Shown one piece after another: positions 34,929-46,243 of a stretch of DNA of 64,000 nt (positions within the stretch are counted from its first letter, which is position 1; every line of letters starts with the position of its first letter). Location of the stretch: the NCBI GenBank assembly GCA_037957365.1, contig JARHVA010000349.1:1136501-1200500 (forward strand), written 5' to 3'. The notes beneath the pieces were generated by a model. The model searched no databases. It was not told the origin of the DNA and saw only the letters and a program-made list of their open reading frames with translations. The translations under genes and the position numbers were made by a program. The DNA is from Torreya grandis (lineage: Eukaryota; Streptophyta; Pinopsida; Cupressales; Taxaceae).

Positions 34929-37900
34929 TCCCTTCCCATAAAGTTAAGATGAAGGTATAATATGATAAAATGAAAGAAGCCTTTAAAAATAAGTGGTGTG
35001 TTCCCAAAAACTTGCTTGCTCAACTTGGAGACCAAGCCCAGTTTTTGGTAAAATAACTATTGGAAATTTGGCCCTATAACCAAATTTTTTTCAATGACAA
35101 CCACCCAAGCTTGTACATGGTGATCTCCTACATGATCATGTCCTCATTGATCTTATTTTGAACCTTGGTAACACTTTTAGAAGTGTCATTGTATGTTCTA
35201 GATTCTGCTTGTGGATCCATCATATCATAACTATTTAGAGGTCTATTTGGTGATGTGACATTGGTCATGGTGATCCTAAATTGAGGAGGAGAGTGACAAG
35301 ATGTCTTATGAAGTATAATGAGTGGTTTGAACATTATTAGATAATTTTAAGGATCTTTTGATAAAGTTAAGCTAATTTAAATAGTTTGAGGTTATTGGTT
35401 CTTATGGTATATGGGCCTTTCAAGACATTCCTTATGAGAGGATTTTAAAGCATTGTGGGGGGTGTTTAAACCTTGTTCAAAGTCATCATATGAAGGTCTA
35501 ATGGTGTTTTTATGTCATTGTTCATGGTTTGGTCATTCAAGCAGTTTCAAGTTGTCATAAACCGCCAAAATTCATCAAGTGACCCTAAAATGCCTCATAC
35601 ATGTCTAAATTTCACTATATAACTTTGGGAAGGTGATGTTTTAGATGTATAATTGCTTATAAAATCATTGAAAGGGTTCCAAAACTATTATAAAACCACC
35701 ACTAGGTATTTCATGCCATAAAATGTCCCTTTTAAGACCCATTTCCACTTCCCACCCAAAAAATGGACCCCACACATGCCAAAATGTGTCTCTCTAGCTC
35801 CCCATGTCATATCTCCTTTATTAAGATGTTATCTAACTCATGTTTTCCCTATATTCATCCTTTAATGGTGGATGAAGGTCAGAAATCTAGAGAAAATGTA
35901 GGAAAAAGGGTATTTTCAAGTGTTTTTTGTAGGTTGTACAGACTTGTACAGTTAGTCTATACAGAGGAGAGTCAAAGATTGTAGGTGGGTTAATTATAGA
36001 TGTCTTGGAGAGGTTTTATGGAAAAATAATGTCAAAAAAGACAAGCACTAACCTTCTTTCCCCATTGAGCTCTTTGATAGCCCAGGAAAGCTTTTAGGTA
36101 TGAGGATAGTACAAATAGGAGAGAGAAAATGGGGAGTTGGTCTCTTGGGTGGAGAAATGGGGTATTTTAACCTTATTATTCATGTAATTTATCTATAGGT
36201 TCATGACCTATCTTTATGAACAAATGTTAACGACTTGGCCATTCTAATGAGTTAATTCATCTATGCCAGGAGTTGAAATGGCATCAATTTTGGTGCATAT
36301 TTGAAGTTTTTCTGAGAACTAGTGCTTGATGTGTGTTTTGGAGATACTCATAGTCCATATACATCACCTTCCACCCATGTTTCACATGTGTGGGAGTGTG
36401 TAAGCAATAAAATATCCAAGGTTTCTTCCATTTGTAGACTGTAGTTTGGTTTCTTAGGTTACAAGAACTTCTAGTGCATGAGTATGGAAGTATTGGTGTT
36501 TTTTAGGTTATATTATGAGTTCATTGAGGCCTTTCAGACCTCCTCTACCTTAAAAATCACTCAAACAAGCCACCATCAAGACAAACAACCCCTTAATCCT
36601 TGCTTTAATATGACTATCTTGGATGATGAGTGACCTTCCTTGTAAGTGGGAATAGAGTACTTGTAGAAGTCTTCAAGTTATCCAAGAAACATATGCATAA
36701 GACTCATCTTTGAATTAGGATATACACTATTTCCATACATACATCTTGGTCCTATATGCTAAACCATATTCACTCCCAACCCACTATGCAAAGTAGATAT
36801 CTCTCAACTATATCATGCCTATTGTACAGGCTAAGGGATTAGGTGTCATCATTGAATGGGAGTCTTAGAGGCATTGAGAACTCTTAAAGAATCATGAATA
36901 CTTGTAAGAAGTATGAGATATGATCTAAGGTCAGATATACTCTAAATGCATCAAGTTCACTCTAAGGGCAAGTAAGTTCAGTTAGAACTCCTTCGAGCAC
37001 ACTCAAGAATATAACTACAGACCTGAGATATTTTGCATGCTTAAAAGGTGACATGAGGATAAAAGAGTTTTAAAAGGATTAAATTTATGTGATATCCATA
37101 TTATTCATGATATGATTCTTAGAATGGCCTTAAGGTGTTGTTAAAAGGAAAGATTCACACACACAGTCAAAGTCTTGAGAAGGAAAGCTAAGTGTCTTAA
37201 AGATTGCATAAGAAGTAACTTAGACCAAGTTAAGGAGTGAGTACTTATTTATTATAAACCATAAATATACACCTAATAATTTGGTCCTATGATATGGACA
37301 AAAGAGTTTAAGGCTTAATTATTCCTTTTAATAAAAGGCCTAAGATAGGCATACATAAACCCACATATGGAATCAAAGATAGTTACACCTCTTGAGCATA
37401 TGGTAAAGATTGAGACCTTGAAGAAAATGAGTTTTAAAGGTTATAAAGACTTTAAAAGGTTTGAGGATATAATTGATTATTCCTCAAAAGGTCAACATGA
37501 CTCCAAGGGCCAAGAAGGAAGTCATTCCCACCTATAGTACAGTTAAAAACCTAGGACCATCACCTACAAGCCTGATTGTAGGTGGAGAGAAACTGAGTAT
37601 GAACCTACTCCAAGGAACCTTAAGGACTATAAGAATGATTTAAGGATGAAAAACTCATATAAGGAGTAACCAACATTGGTAAGTGAGGAAAATTAACACA
37701 CACAGATAGGGTCTATCCTCTTACACATAGTCAAGGTGCTGGACTATCACACATAGGTAAAATTATTGGTAATAGAATGGAAATGTGATGGGTATGTAGG
37801 GTTGAAATGAAATAATTAAATCAAAACCCTTGGTTTCTTCTTAAGGCTCTTGTATTTTGATGAACCCTCTTGTTTATTTGAGATAAGCATGGAAGATTTA

Positions 37901-39683
37901 ATAAGCCTAGATAAACCTACATTCCAATTAAAATCATTCTCATATTCTTGGAATCCTTGAGATCTAGAAAATATCTAAGGAATGATTTCTAGGGAATAAA
38001 AAATGTTTCAAGGTGTTAGAATCCTCTAGTTCAAATAAGGAAGCACTGAAACCAAATTAGGGTGACACATGCCTAACTATGTATAAACCCTTGGTAAAAG
38101 ATGAGAACATATAGAGGGAAAAATTAGTAAAAGGATTTAACCTTGCGGGTGTTATCCACCATAAGATCATGTTAAAAGAGTTAAAAATCCATCATCATAA
38201 AGGGTGAGGTAAACAAAATCTCCTTAGCTCCTATACAACTGTCAAGGTATTTTTAGGCATTGGCCCACACCACCATGAAAGTATACTCAGACCCCCAAAG
38301 AAAATTTAATACTAGGATATGGTATATGATGTTTATATAGGTCCTATAAAGGTGTTTTAGGCAAGAGGATGCAAAGGGAGGGCCCATTTAGTCTTTAAGT
38401 CTAACTCAAGTTACACAGTCCCAAACAGTCAACTCGAGCCATCATTTTAGATTTTCATATCTTTCATCACAAAAGTACTTAGGAAAAATTCTCCTAGAGG
38501 AATTTGGGCACCCATATTTAATTTAAATCCATTAGGGAGTGAGTTAGACTGAGGAACCTAGGTTTATGAATAAAGGTTAAGACTATAGACATGTTTAGAC
38601 TGCCTACAAAAATCTCAAGGTCTACCAACTTGCACTCACATCTCTCCACACAAGATGCATGGAACCCTAATATATTTTAAAGTTTTAGGGGGGTCTATGG
38701 ACTAAACATACATGACCATAAGTTTAGGATTGGAGGTCTGATCTTTATGAACCATTATTAAGATGGTAGACCTCCAAAACCCTATTTAAACCCTAAGGTA
38801 GACCCGACATGAGGAAAATGGAGATAATTTCATTCAAACTCTCATGAATGAACCTAAAAAAGTTGAAACACTTTTTAAACTTAGAGGATACCCTACCCAT
38901 AGTACTGGTCTATACAGACACTACATGAAATTATAAAAAAATTATACTTTTTCAAAGAATTAGGCATAAAATAAGGTACATGGTACTTTCAGGAGTTTAA
39001 AATAATTAGAGGTGAAGGTTTGAGACTAATTATATCTTATAAAATCCTAAAATTTCCAAAAATATATTTTGGAATGCATTTGTAAGTCTCCTTCAAACAA
39101 CCAGTTTGTAGACATGAAAGAAAAGGTGACCTAGTCACCTAATTTGGCAAGGTTGTAGGTGTCTTTTGCTTATAAAGGCCTATATCAAGGTATATGATGT
39201 TGTTTCAGACATAAAAGTCACTTATTCATATTATTTTAAGGTCTCATATAGGATTTTATGGCCATAAAATGCAAATAGTTAGGTAACTAAGCCTATTTGG
39301 CCTAGTAGATCTACTTGGTCAACAAGGAGATATCAAAGTTGGCATAGAGGGCTAATGAAGTGAGTCAACACAAATTAATTACACCATATAAATGATGCAT
39401 TTAATTAGGAAAGTGCACATTTCATGTTCATAATGGAGAAATAAGTCAGTTTCTTGACTTGGTCAATATGCTCAAAAGGAAGATAGGTTATTGTATGCTT
39501 TATGATGGCTTAATTACATATCATTAATGTTATAACTACAAGTAAGAAGAGGTATTTGACCAAATATGGGAATATATATGATTTAATAGAGGTTTAACAA
39601 GTCAACCACATCCTCCACCACTTCACCTCAATGCCTAAAGGGGTCATTGAAGAGATCAATACATAGAGAGTCATTTTGGGGGA
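34929..39683. other. 4.8 kb of unassigned sequence inside the Gypsy element
   Basis: No recognisable domain on either strand. Short open stretches (35128-35334 minus, 35763-35984 plus) lack motifs. It could be element UTR, a nested element too decayed to see, or captured sequence. Confidence 0.45.
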
Positions 39684-40250
39684 TGTTATGATTGTTGTAA
39701 CTATTTGTACCTGAAGTAATGAGTGTACTATGCTAATTTAGGACCCCTCCTCTCATCTCCATGCCATTATATATATATCTCTCTATTCCCATTATGATAT
39801 ATATTCAAGCCTTAAGGCCTTGATTTGGATCCCTCACCCAAGTATGAGGAAACTCTGTCTGGTTTTGTACTTGATAGACCTCTTGAATTATTAATGGACT
39901 ATTGTAACTTCTCCATGATCAGTTTATTGTGTGTAAATACATGTTATAATGTGCATAAGTGGTATAAATATCCCCTTGGCATGTCCTTACCACACCTATA
40001 TGATGACAAGTTATCTTATGTAGGTTATATGAAGTGTCAAAGGTTGGTGATCAGATTTACAGTGTAGTCTGGTTGGAAGTGTCTCAAGGTAGGTATCTCA
40101 CTCATCACCTCCAAATTTAATTAATTAACCATGACCTTCATATAAAAAACTTTAGAATAATATCTTTAGAGGTAGTATTTTAGTCCATGATTAGTTCATT
40201 AGTGTTGTTAGGAGTTCAATTTGAGTGGATAAGTAATATTGGTGCATCAC
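39684..40250 (+). other. possible nested LTR start (purine tract plus TG) of another element
   Basis: CATTTTGGGGGATGTTATGATTGTTGTAAC around 39672-39700 has the form of a polypurine tract followed by an LTR start. A TATA-like run ATATATATATCTCTC (about 39768-39782) lies 85 bp further on, as in U3/R regions. No partner LTR was found, and the right end is unknown. Confidence 0.28.
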
Positions 40251-40559
40251 CACTACTTAGATTAGGTTTCTTTTATGTACTCCTATCCCTTTTCACCCAA
40301 ATCAATAGGTCTTAGTCAACTAATCCCAATTAGATGAACTAGGAGAGCTAGCCCCATAATTTAAAGGTCTAGTCAAATGATAAGATCACCCACAACCTTT
40401 AGGCCATTCCCATGTTAGTCTAAGTTTGAAGGAGAATTAAAAAATGTCCTTCAAAAGGGTGTAACTTGGGTTACTAACAAAAACATTTCTCTATAACATG
40501 CATATAAATGAGCCCCTCAGGTGTCTTGTCTAGATGGCTTGAGTTGCCATATGCTTTCA

Positions 40560-41460
40560 TTACAAGATATTTTAAGAAATGCTATCAATAGGATATATGA
40601 TGTGTGACCTATAAGGATTGATGATGAAAAGATTAACATTGAGACTCATACTTTCTATCAAATGTATGTTTATCTAGGGAAAAAGGTATATAGAGAGAAA
40701 CTAGAGTTGGATATTATTGACATCAAGGTTCAAGAGATTTTGGTTGATAATTATATTCATTAATTATTTTATATGTTAAAGCCATAAAAGAAGACATCGA
40801 GGAGTGCTAAGGAGCAGAAAGAAACTATTCCACCCACACTATCGATTGGGAAACATCAAAATTAGAAGAGTTTAGGGCATGATGCTAATAATAGTGCTCA
40901 ACCTGGATAAGCTCAAAAGATAACATGCCTATAAGTTGACCAAAAGGATCTCATCCCACAATATATAAATTTGTTCCTTTAAAACAAGATACTTTAGCAC
41001 TTAAGGATCATGACCTTGAATAGAAGACAACTCTAGAAGTAACACTACAAAGGGGACCTTTCCTTGAGGAATAGGACAAATAATACATCACCCCAACACC
41101 AAAGAAGACACCTTCATCAATGTGACATGAAGAAGCCACCCTTGATGAAACACAAGTGGATATTGAGAGTCCTACTAGTGAAAAGGGGGATGGTTTAAAC
41201 ACAGCTCTAGGCATGAGTGGTCTTGATATTTGCCCAAGTCATCAGAAAGAGGACCCAGATGTAGAAATACTTGAGTGAGATCCCTTTAAATGGAAGGATC
41301 TAATTGATGAATTTTTATACTAAAGGTTGATGACTACTGATGCAACCATGACCTTTTATGTTCAATATTATTAGGGTGTTCTTGACAAACACTTACTTAT
41401 GTGGGAGTATTTTTTTAAGGAGGAATCAATTGATCAGGCTTGGTGAGAATTATCATTTTA
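40560..41460 (+). pseudogene. unrecognised pseudo-ORF fragments (accessory region of the Gypsy element)
   Basis: Frames with protein-like character: LRNAINRIYDV, then RIDDEKINIETHTFYQMYVY, LGKKVYREKLELDIIDIKVQ and a basic segment KKTSRSAKEQKETIPP. Later come YVQYY-GVLDKHLLMWEYFF and EESIDQAW, in a shifted frame. No family recognised. Their protein-like look is inferred from composition and frame continuity only. Confidence 0.35.
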
Positions 41461-41463
41461 TAA

Positions 41464-41465
<2 letters not shown>

Positions 41466-41499
<34 letters not shown>
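41466..41499. repeat. (AT)17 microsatellite
   Basis: Uninterrupted AT dinucleotide run. Confidence 0.95.
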
Positions 41500-41502
<3 letters not shown>

Positions 41503-41691
41503 AAATGAAGATCTCCATTTTAAAATGCCATAAGAAAGCCTTATTTTAACATTGGGAGAGGTAGAGCTTCCTGACACACTTTGGGTGGATCCTTTGATGT
41601 ACATCATGTCACAGGCAATCACGACATTATTAAATTTTACTCATAAAGTGGCAAGGTAGAATGCCTTATGTGAATTCAATGTAAAGAAACT

Positions 41692-42520
41692 ATGAAAGAA
41701 AAATCAAGAGGTAGTTACTCTTTATCTAATAAGTGTGCAACAAGGATAAAACTTGAAGAGGAGTTTGGAGAAATCAAGCACCAAATGGAAATAAAAATGG
41801 TGGTTAGAGTGAAGACCCTCACACTCTGCAAATTTATTTTAGACCAAGATCTAACCCTTATAAATGGAGTACCTCTTATTAGAGAGGTGATTGATAAGTT
41901 GGGAACTCTGGTAGAACTATTATTAAACAAATGTAAAGACTAGCCCAGTCCCCAATATGAGAAAACTTGGGTGAAAAAATAGTTTACTAAGGACATTGAG
42001 GTTTGTAAGAGATTTTTAAATAGGGTTGGTGATATAGTTCCCATCTTTTATGGGTTCTTTGCTAAATTGGCATGGCCTTGATTTTTTTTAGTAGCATGAC
42101 TTCAAGTAGAGGAGTTTCAATGCTAGCAGTTGGTCAAAAATGCATTGATAATAAAAGATCAAACTGAGTGCACTAAAGCATTTGAAGATGTGGAGGCCAT
42201 AGAAAAAAAAAAAGCACATACCACCAGGAGAATTCCAATTTTATGATGCTATGAGCACAAGTTTCAATAGAGGTTTCCTCATTGAAATACATTCATAAGG
42301 ATGCTTCTGCATCACTTGAGAATTTAATCATTTAAGCATGTCACTATTTAGAGCAACCCAAGGATATGAAGAAGCTTAAAGAGGTAGTAGAGGAAATCAC
42401 TTCCAAGCTCCAAAATGCATTGAACAATTGGGAGGAAGTGAAGAGGTAGATTGAATAGTTAGGAACTGTGTTTTTGGTCAAAGGACCTAAAAAAAATGCA
42501 TATTTTAAGATTAACTATTG
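41692..42520 (+). pseudogene. coiled-coil-like pseudo-ORF before the 3' LTR
   Basis: Open from 41692 to 41943 (MKEKSRGSYSLSNKCATRIK; VPLIREVIDKLGTLVELLLN), then frame-broken pieces including PKDMKKLKEVVEEITSKLQN followed by ALNNWEEVKR. The heptad-like charge pattern suggests a coiled coil. No family recognised. It lies just upstream of the polypurine tract, the position of an extra 3' ORF in Tat/Athila-type elements. Confidence 0.35.
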
Positions 42521-42524
42521 ACTT

Positions 42525-42536
42525 AATGTGGGGTGA
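42525..42536 (+). other. polypurine tract of the 19.7-kb Gypsy element
   Basis: AATGTGGGGTGA directly before the 3' LTR start TGTTGGGGCCCC. Fixes the plus orientation together with gag-pol order. Confidence 0.8.
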
Positions 42537-43502
42537 TGTTGGGGCCCCAATTTTGAAGACATTTCGGCTAAGTAAATTTTGATGATAAGCAACATGGGAG
42601 AGACATGGCGTAGAATACGTTGACATGAAATACCATGGCATGAAAGATAGTGGCATGGAAGACCATGGCATTACAGAGGCAAGTCACATGGAACAAAAAA
42701 CCATGATACATAAAGAACCTAAGAATGTAGGACACTGATATTAGTGGAAGACTTGAGCAAGCACAAAAGTAGAGATGGTTATGGAGTCATTTATATGAAT
42801 GTTGGAAAAGAATAAGTGAAGTGTGAATCTAGCATCAACTTGTGAGGAGATAGGCACTCAACGATGAGGATCCAACATAGAGAGAAAATATAAGGGTAGT
42901 TAGGCCTAAGTAATTAAGAATTCATTGTAAACAACTTATCATGAATTAATTCTATTAATGATATTTGACAAGTCATCTTATTTATATTTACTTCTGTAAC
43001 TAAATGGTCAGGGTAGACCAAGTATAAATACCCTTTTTTTACTTAGTGTTAATGTTGATGATTTATTTTTCATTTATAATTTTGGAATCATTGTAATATT
43101 GACATAGCTTATGAATTCAATGAAAGGAAGCCTGTTTTGATGAAATACTTATGTGCATCTATCTATGGTTATAATAGAGTTGATATTATTTGTTATTACT
43201 TTATGCCAACTTTTTTTTCTTTTATTAATTAAGTGATGGATGAATAGTTTAGAGTTAGATACAAAACTAAGGGTTAGTTTAGGACTAAGTACTTGTTTGA
43301 GTACCCTAGCTTAGGAAAGTAGATCAATATGCCTTCATGGGATAAAACTAATAGGAATTGATCTTAAGCTGTGTACTTTAGGTAAATGCATGAGAACCTT
43401 TTCTTGCATGATCTGTCAGTGTGCTATCATGTTAGAACTCTTATTTTCTTAGGTGTACAACTAGATAAAAGATATGCTAGACTAAAGGAAAATATCCCAA
43501 TA
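42537..43502 (+). repeat. 3' LTR of the 19.7-kb Gypsy element
   Basis: 966 bp, TG...TA (end decayed from CA), followed by the target duplication GAATC. It carries repeated ATGGCATGAAA/ACCATGGCAT words at about 42610-42675, paralleled in the 5' LTR by GACCATGGCACAAAA. Confidence 0.9.
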
Positions 43503-43507
43503 GAATC

Positions 43508-44466
43508 ATTGATCATTAGTGTCCCCATCTTTTAGTTTTATGTTTTTATAGGCAATAATAGTTTATGGCATAGTCACATGTCATAGTGGAAAACAAGCCT
43601 ATGTGCATTGATTTCATCTTCAAAGATGCATAGATATTTATGGATAACTTCTTGGAATTGAAACCCCTAGTAGGGTATGAAATGATTAAATGACCTATGA
43701 GCATGGGTTAGAGGAGTGTAATTAAGATGAGCTAGCCCAAATCTCCCCACTATGACTAAATGTTGCCTACATATCCAATACTTTGAAGAGGGAAATAACC
43801 CCATTGTAGTTCTCCCACTATGTTTTATGCAATTGTGTTCCTTTGATTATATGAATGCACATAGAATCAACTTGAATACTTGATCATGTGAGATTATGGT
43901 TACATTAAACTAGTTTAAAACTTGGCTAAAGACTATTTTGAAGTGTTTAGAATCTAAGTTGGGAAGAATAAGGAACTTTTGATCAATGTACACTTATGTC
44001 AATAAGCTTTTGAACTAAAATTACCCATTTATGTAATTAGTGACTTGAATGTGATTTTATAGTAATCTCAATGGGATGACCACATGCTAGGAAGCCTAAA
44101 AATAAGGAGAATGACCTTATGGAGGGTTTAATTTGAAAATATAACCATTGGTGGGAAAGGGACTTGTATGTTCAACATTATTGTCCCTCTTCAACATTCT
44201 TGTCTAAAAGGTTAGAGAGTTAAAATTTGGGTCTAAGCTAAATAAAATGGATGCATAAAGGTGTTTTTAGTGATCATAACATTTCCATTTATGATAAATG
44301 ATGGTTTTAGGATTAAATAGGTCATCTCTTGGGTTTAAGATGGGTAAAATAGTAAAATAGATACTAATTAAGTGCATACATTAATTAAAGATAAAAATAG
44401 GTAAAATAGGCATGATCAAGTTTTCATGACCAAATTTAGATTACTACATTCCCCCACCCTCTTTAG
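43508..44466 (-). other. possible single LTR related to the gag-only element's LTR
   Basis: CCTACATATCCAATACTTTGAAG then GAGGGAAATA...TGTAGTTCTCCCAC at about 43768-43830 matches CCTACATACCAATATTCTGAG...TGTAGTTCTCCCAC in the LTRs at 15855-17048 and 21673-22887. On the minus strand AGGGTGGGGGAA (44450-44461) precedes TGTAGTAATC, as a purine tract before an LTR. The left part would have been displaced by the Gypsy insertion at 43502, but I could not find it at 23809. Confidence 0.4.
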
Positions 44467-45554
44467 TGTTACATCCTGATTCTTCGCTAAGTAAATTATT
44501 TGATTATCCATGGATATTTATAGTTGACACATTTATTTGAATAATTTTGACTATATGGGATAATAGGATATTACTTAAGCTACATGTTTACATTGTTATG
44601 AGTTAGTTGTAGTGTATGTGTTTACATTATAAACATGTTGATTTATTAGTTTAACTATATTTTATGATGTGCGTATATCATGTTGGTATGGTCTAACTAC
44701 CTACTTGTTGTGAGTTTGACACATGAGAACTCATGCCTCAGAGTGTGATAGAGGGAGAGCATCATCAGAGAGGTGACATAGATCAAGATGTCAGAGGATG
44801 ATAGATAAATTGGCTAGAACCTTGTACACCACATTAGTTAGCACATGTTAGAATGTATAATGAATGGTTAACATCATGTGTTTAATTACTTCTTGCATTA
44901 AATAGTTGTTTATCATGATATAAATGATTTAAAGGAATTTATTTTATGTGATTCACATAGTTAAATTAAATCCATATTATTAATTTATGAAATTATCATT
45001 AAATTTCTATGACATTAAGAGGATGCTAATTAAATTAAGAAAATTATGGTTTTTTATAATTAATGTTAAAAATAAATAAAATTTGAAAATTGCCATTTGA
45101 GAGGAAAAAATGAACAGAGAATAAGAAAAAAAAATAAAAAAATAAAAGAGAATGGTCTAAAAGAAGAAAAGACAAGAGAAAGAAATACATTAAATAATGG
45201 GAAAGGAAAGGAAAGAAAAAAAGAAACAAAAGAAGAGAAATCTTTTAAAAGACTACCCCTTTTAATAAAAAGGGAAATCCAAAAAGAATATCATAGGTGT
45301 TTTCAAGAGGAGATGGGAAGGAGCAGAAGGAAGGCGTAACACACCAGAGAAGAATTGTTTGGAAGAAAAGGAAAAGAAGCAAGGATATGCAATAGAGAAA
45401 AGTTTAGACTGGTAGGTACGTGATTTTGCTTATGCTAAGACCCTTAAATTTCTATGTGTGAGAACTATTTGATATAGAAATATTTTCTCAAAGAGGTTTT
45501 GATTTAGACATCCCAAGTAAAACTCTCTATATGACAAAAATATCCTAGCCATAT

Positions 45555-45591
45555 GTAGGCATTGAGCCTCACCCAACATGCTTAATAGATC

Positions 45592-45633
<42 letters not shown>

Positions 45634-46243
45634 GAAGCATGGATAAATCAACACATCAATAAAATGATTCCAAATATTAGATAACACTTATCAATCTGTA
45701 TACTAAATTTACCATGCTGAGACTATAAGCTTGATGCCTTATTTGGTATTTTAATATATCCATTTAGATGCCTTAATAACTAATATTCTATACTTAAATG
45801 TCAAGACCAGGTTGAATAAATTGACCCACTAAAAACTAGAAATTAGGCAACTTTTATAGAATTAAAATGTAGTAATAAATACTTAATCCTTGATAGTCAA
45901 TGAATATGCAAATGACAACATCTTAGATGTTTTTACACAAAAAATTTGGAGTGAATGATAGGCGTCGACCCACCTATAAAAATAAGTTTCTACTGATGAA
46001 TAAAACTAGGTGATTTTAATATGTTGAGAAATTGATAATCTGGGTGGACTTGCCTTCTACCAACACATTGACTTGTGTTCCCCTCACCATATTCTACAAT
46101 GTAGAGGTAAAATATTGAGTTACCTAGGAGTGGCATCCCATTGGGAGATCACAATCTATAAAAATAGTAGAAGTTTTGTTAATTTTAATATAATTGAGTT
46201 AAATGGCATCACTGGAATAGGTTGTTTCATTATACATAGTAAT
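45555..46243. repeat. 689-bp block present only in the left LTR
   Basis: The right LTR passes directly from AGCTATAT to GATAAATGGAGATG (about 52942-52960). The left LTR has 689 bp between the same points (AGCCATAT at 45554, GATAAATGG at 46244). Either an insertion here or a deletion there. No terminal repeats seen. Confidence 0.85.
45594..45629. repeat. (AT)18 microsatellite
   Basis: Uninterrupted AT run inside the left-LTR-specific block. Confidence 0.95.

Larger units (their letters stand above)
23815..43502 (+). mobile_element. 19.7-kb Ty3/Gypsy retrotransposon, Tat/Athila-like, decayed
   Basis: LTRs at 23815-24772 and 42537-43502 are flanked by an exact 5-bp target-site duplication GAATC (23810-23814, 43503-43507). 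The ancestral ends TGTTGGG...CCCAACA survive at the inner edges (42537 and 24772); the outer edges have decayed to TATTGGG and CCCAATA. Order of remnants: gag with zinc knuckles, protease, RT, RNase H, integrase, then about 10 kb before the purine tract at 42525-42536. The RT and integrase sequences follow the Tat/Athila pattern (RPYHMNP, NLKKC-F-T-FG-LGHV, LRHMGYY, DFVGPI, TTPYHPQ-N). Stops occur throughout, mostly explicable as C-to-T changes. Confidence 0.9.
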
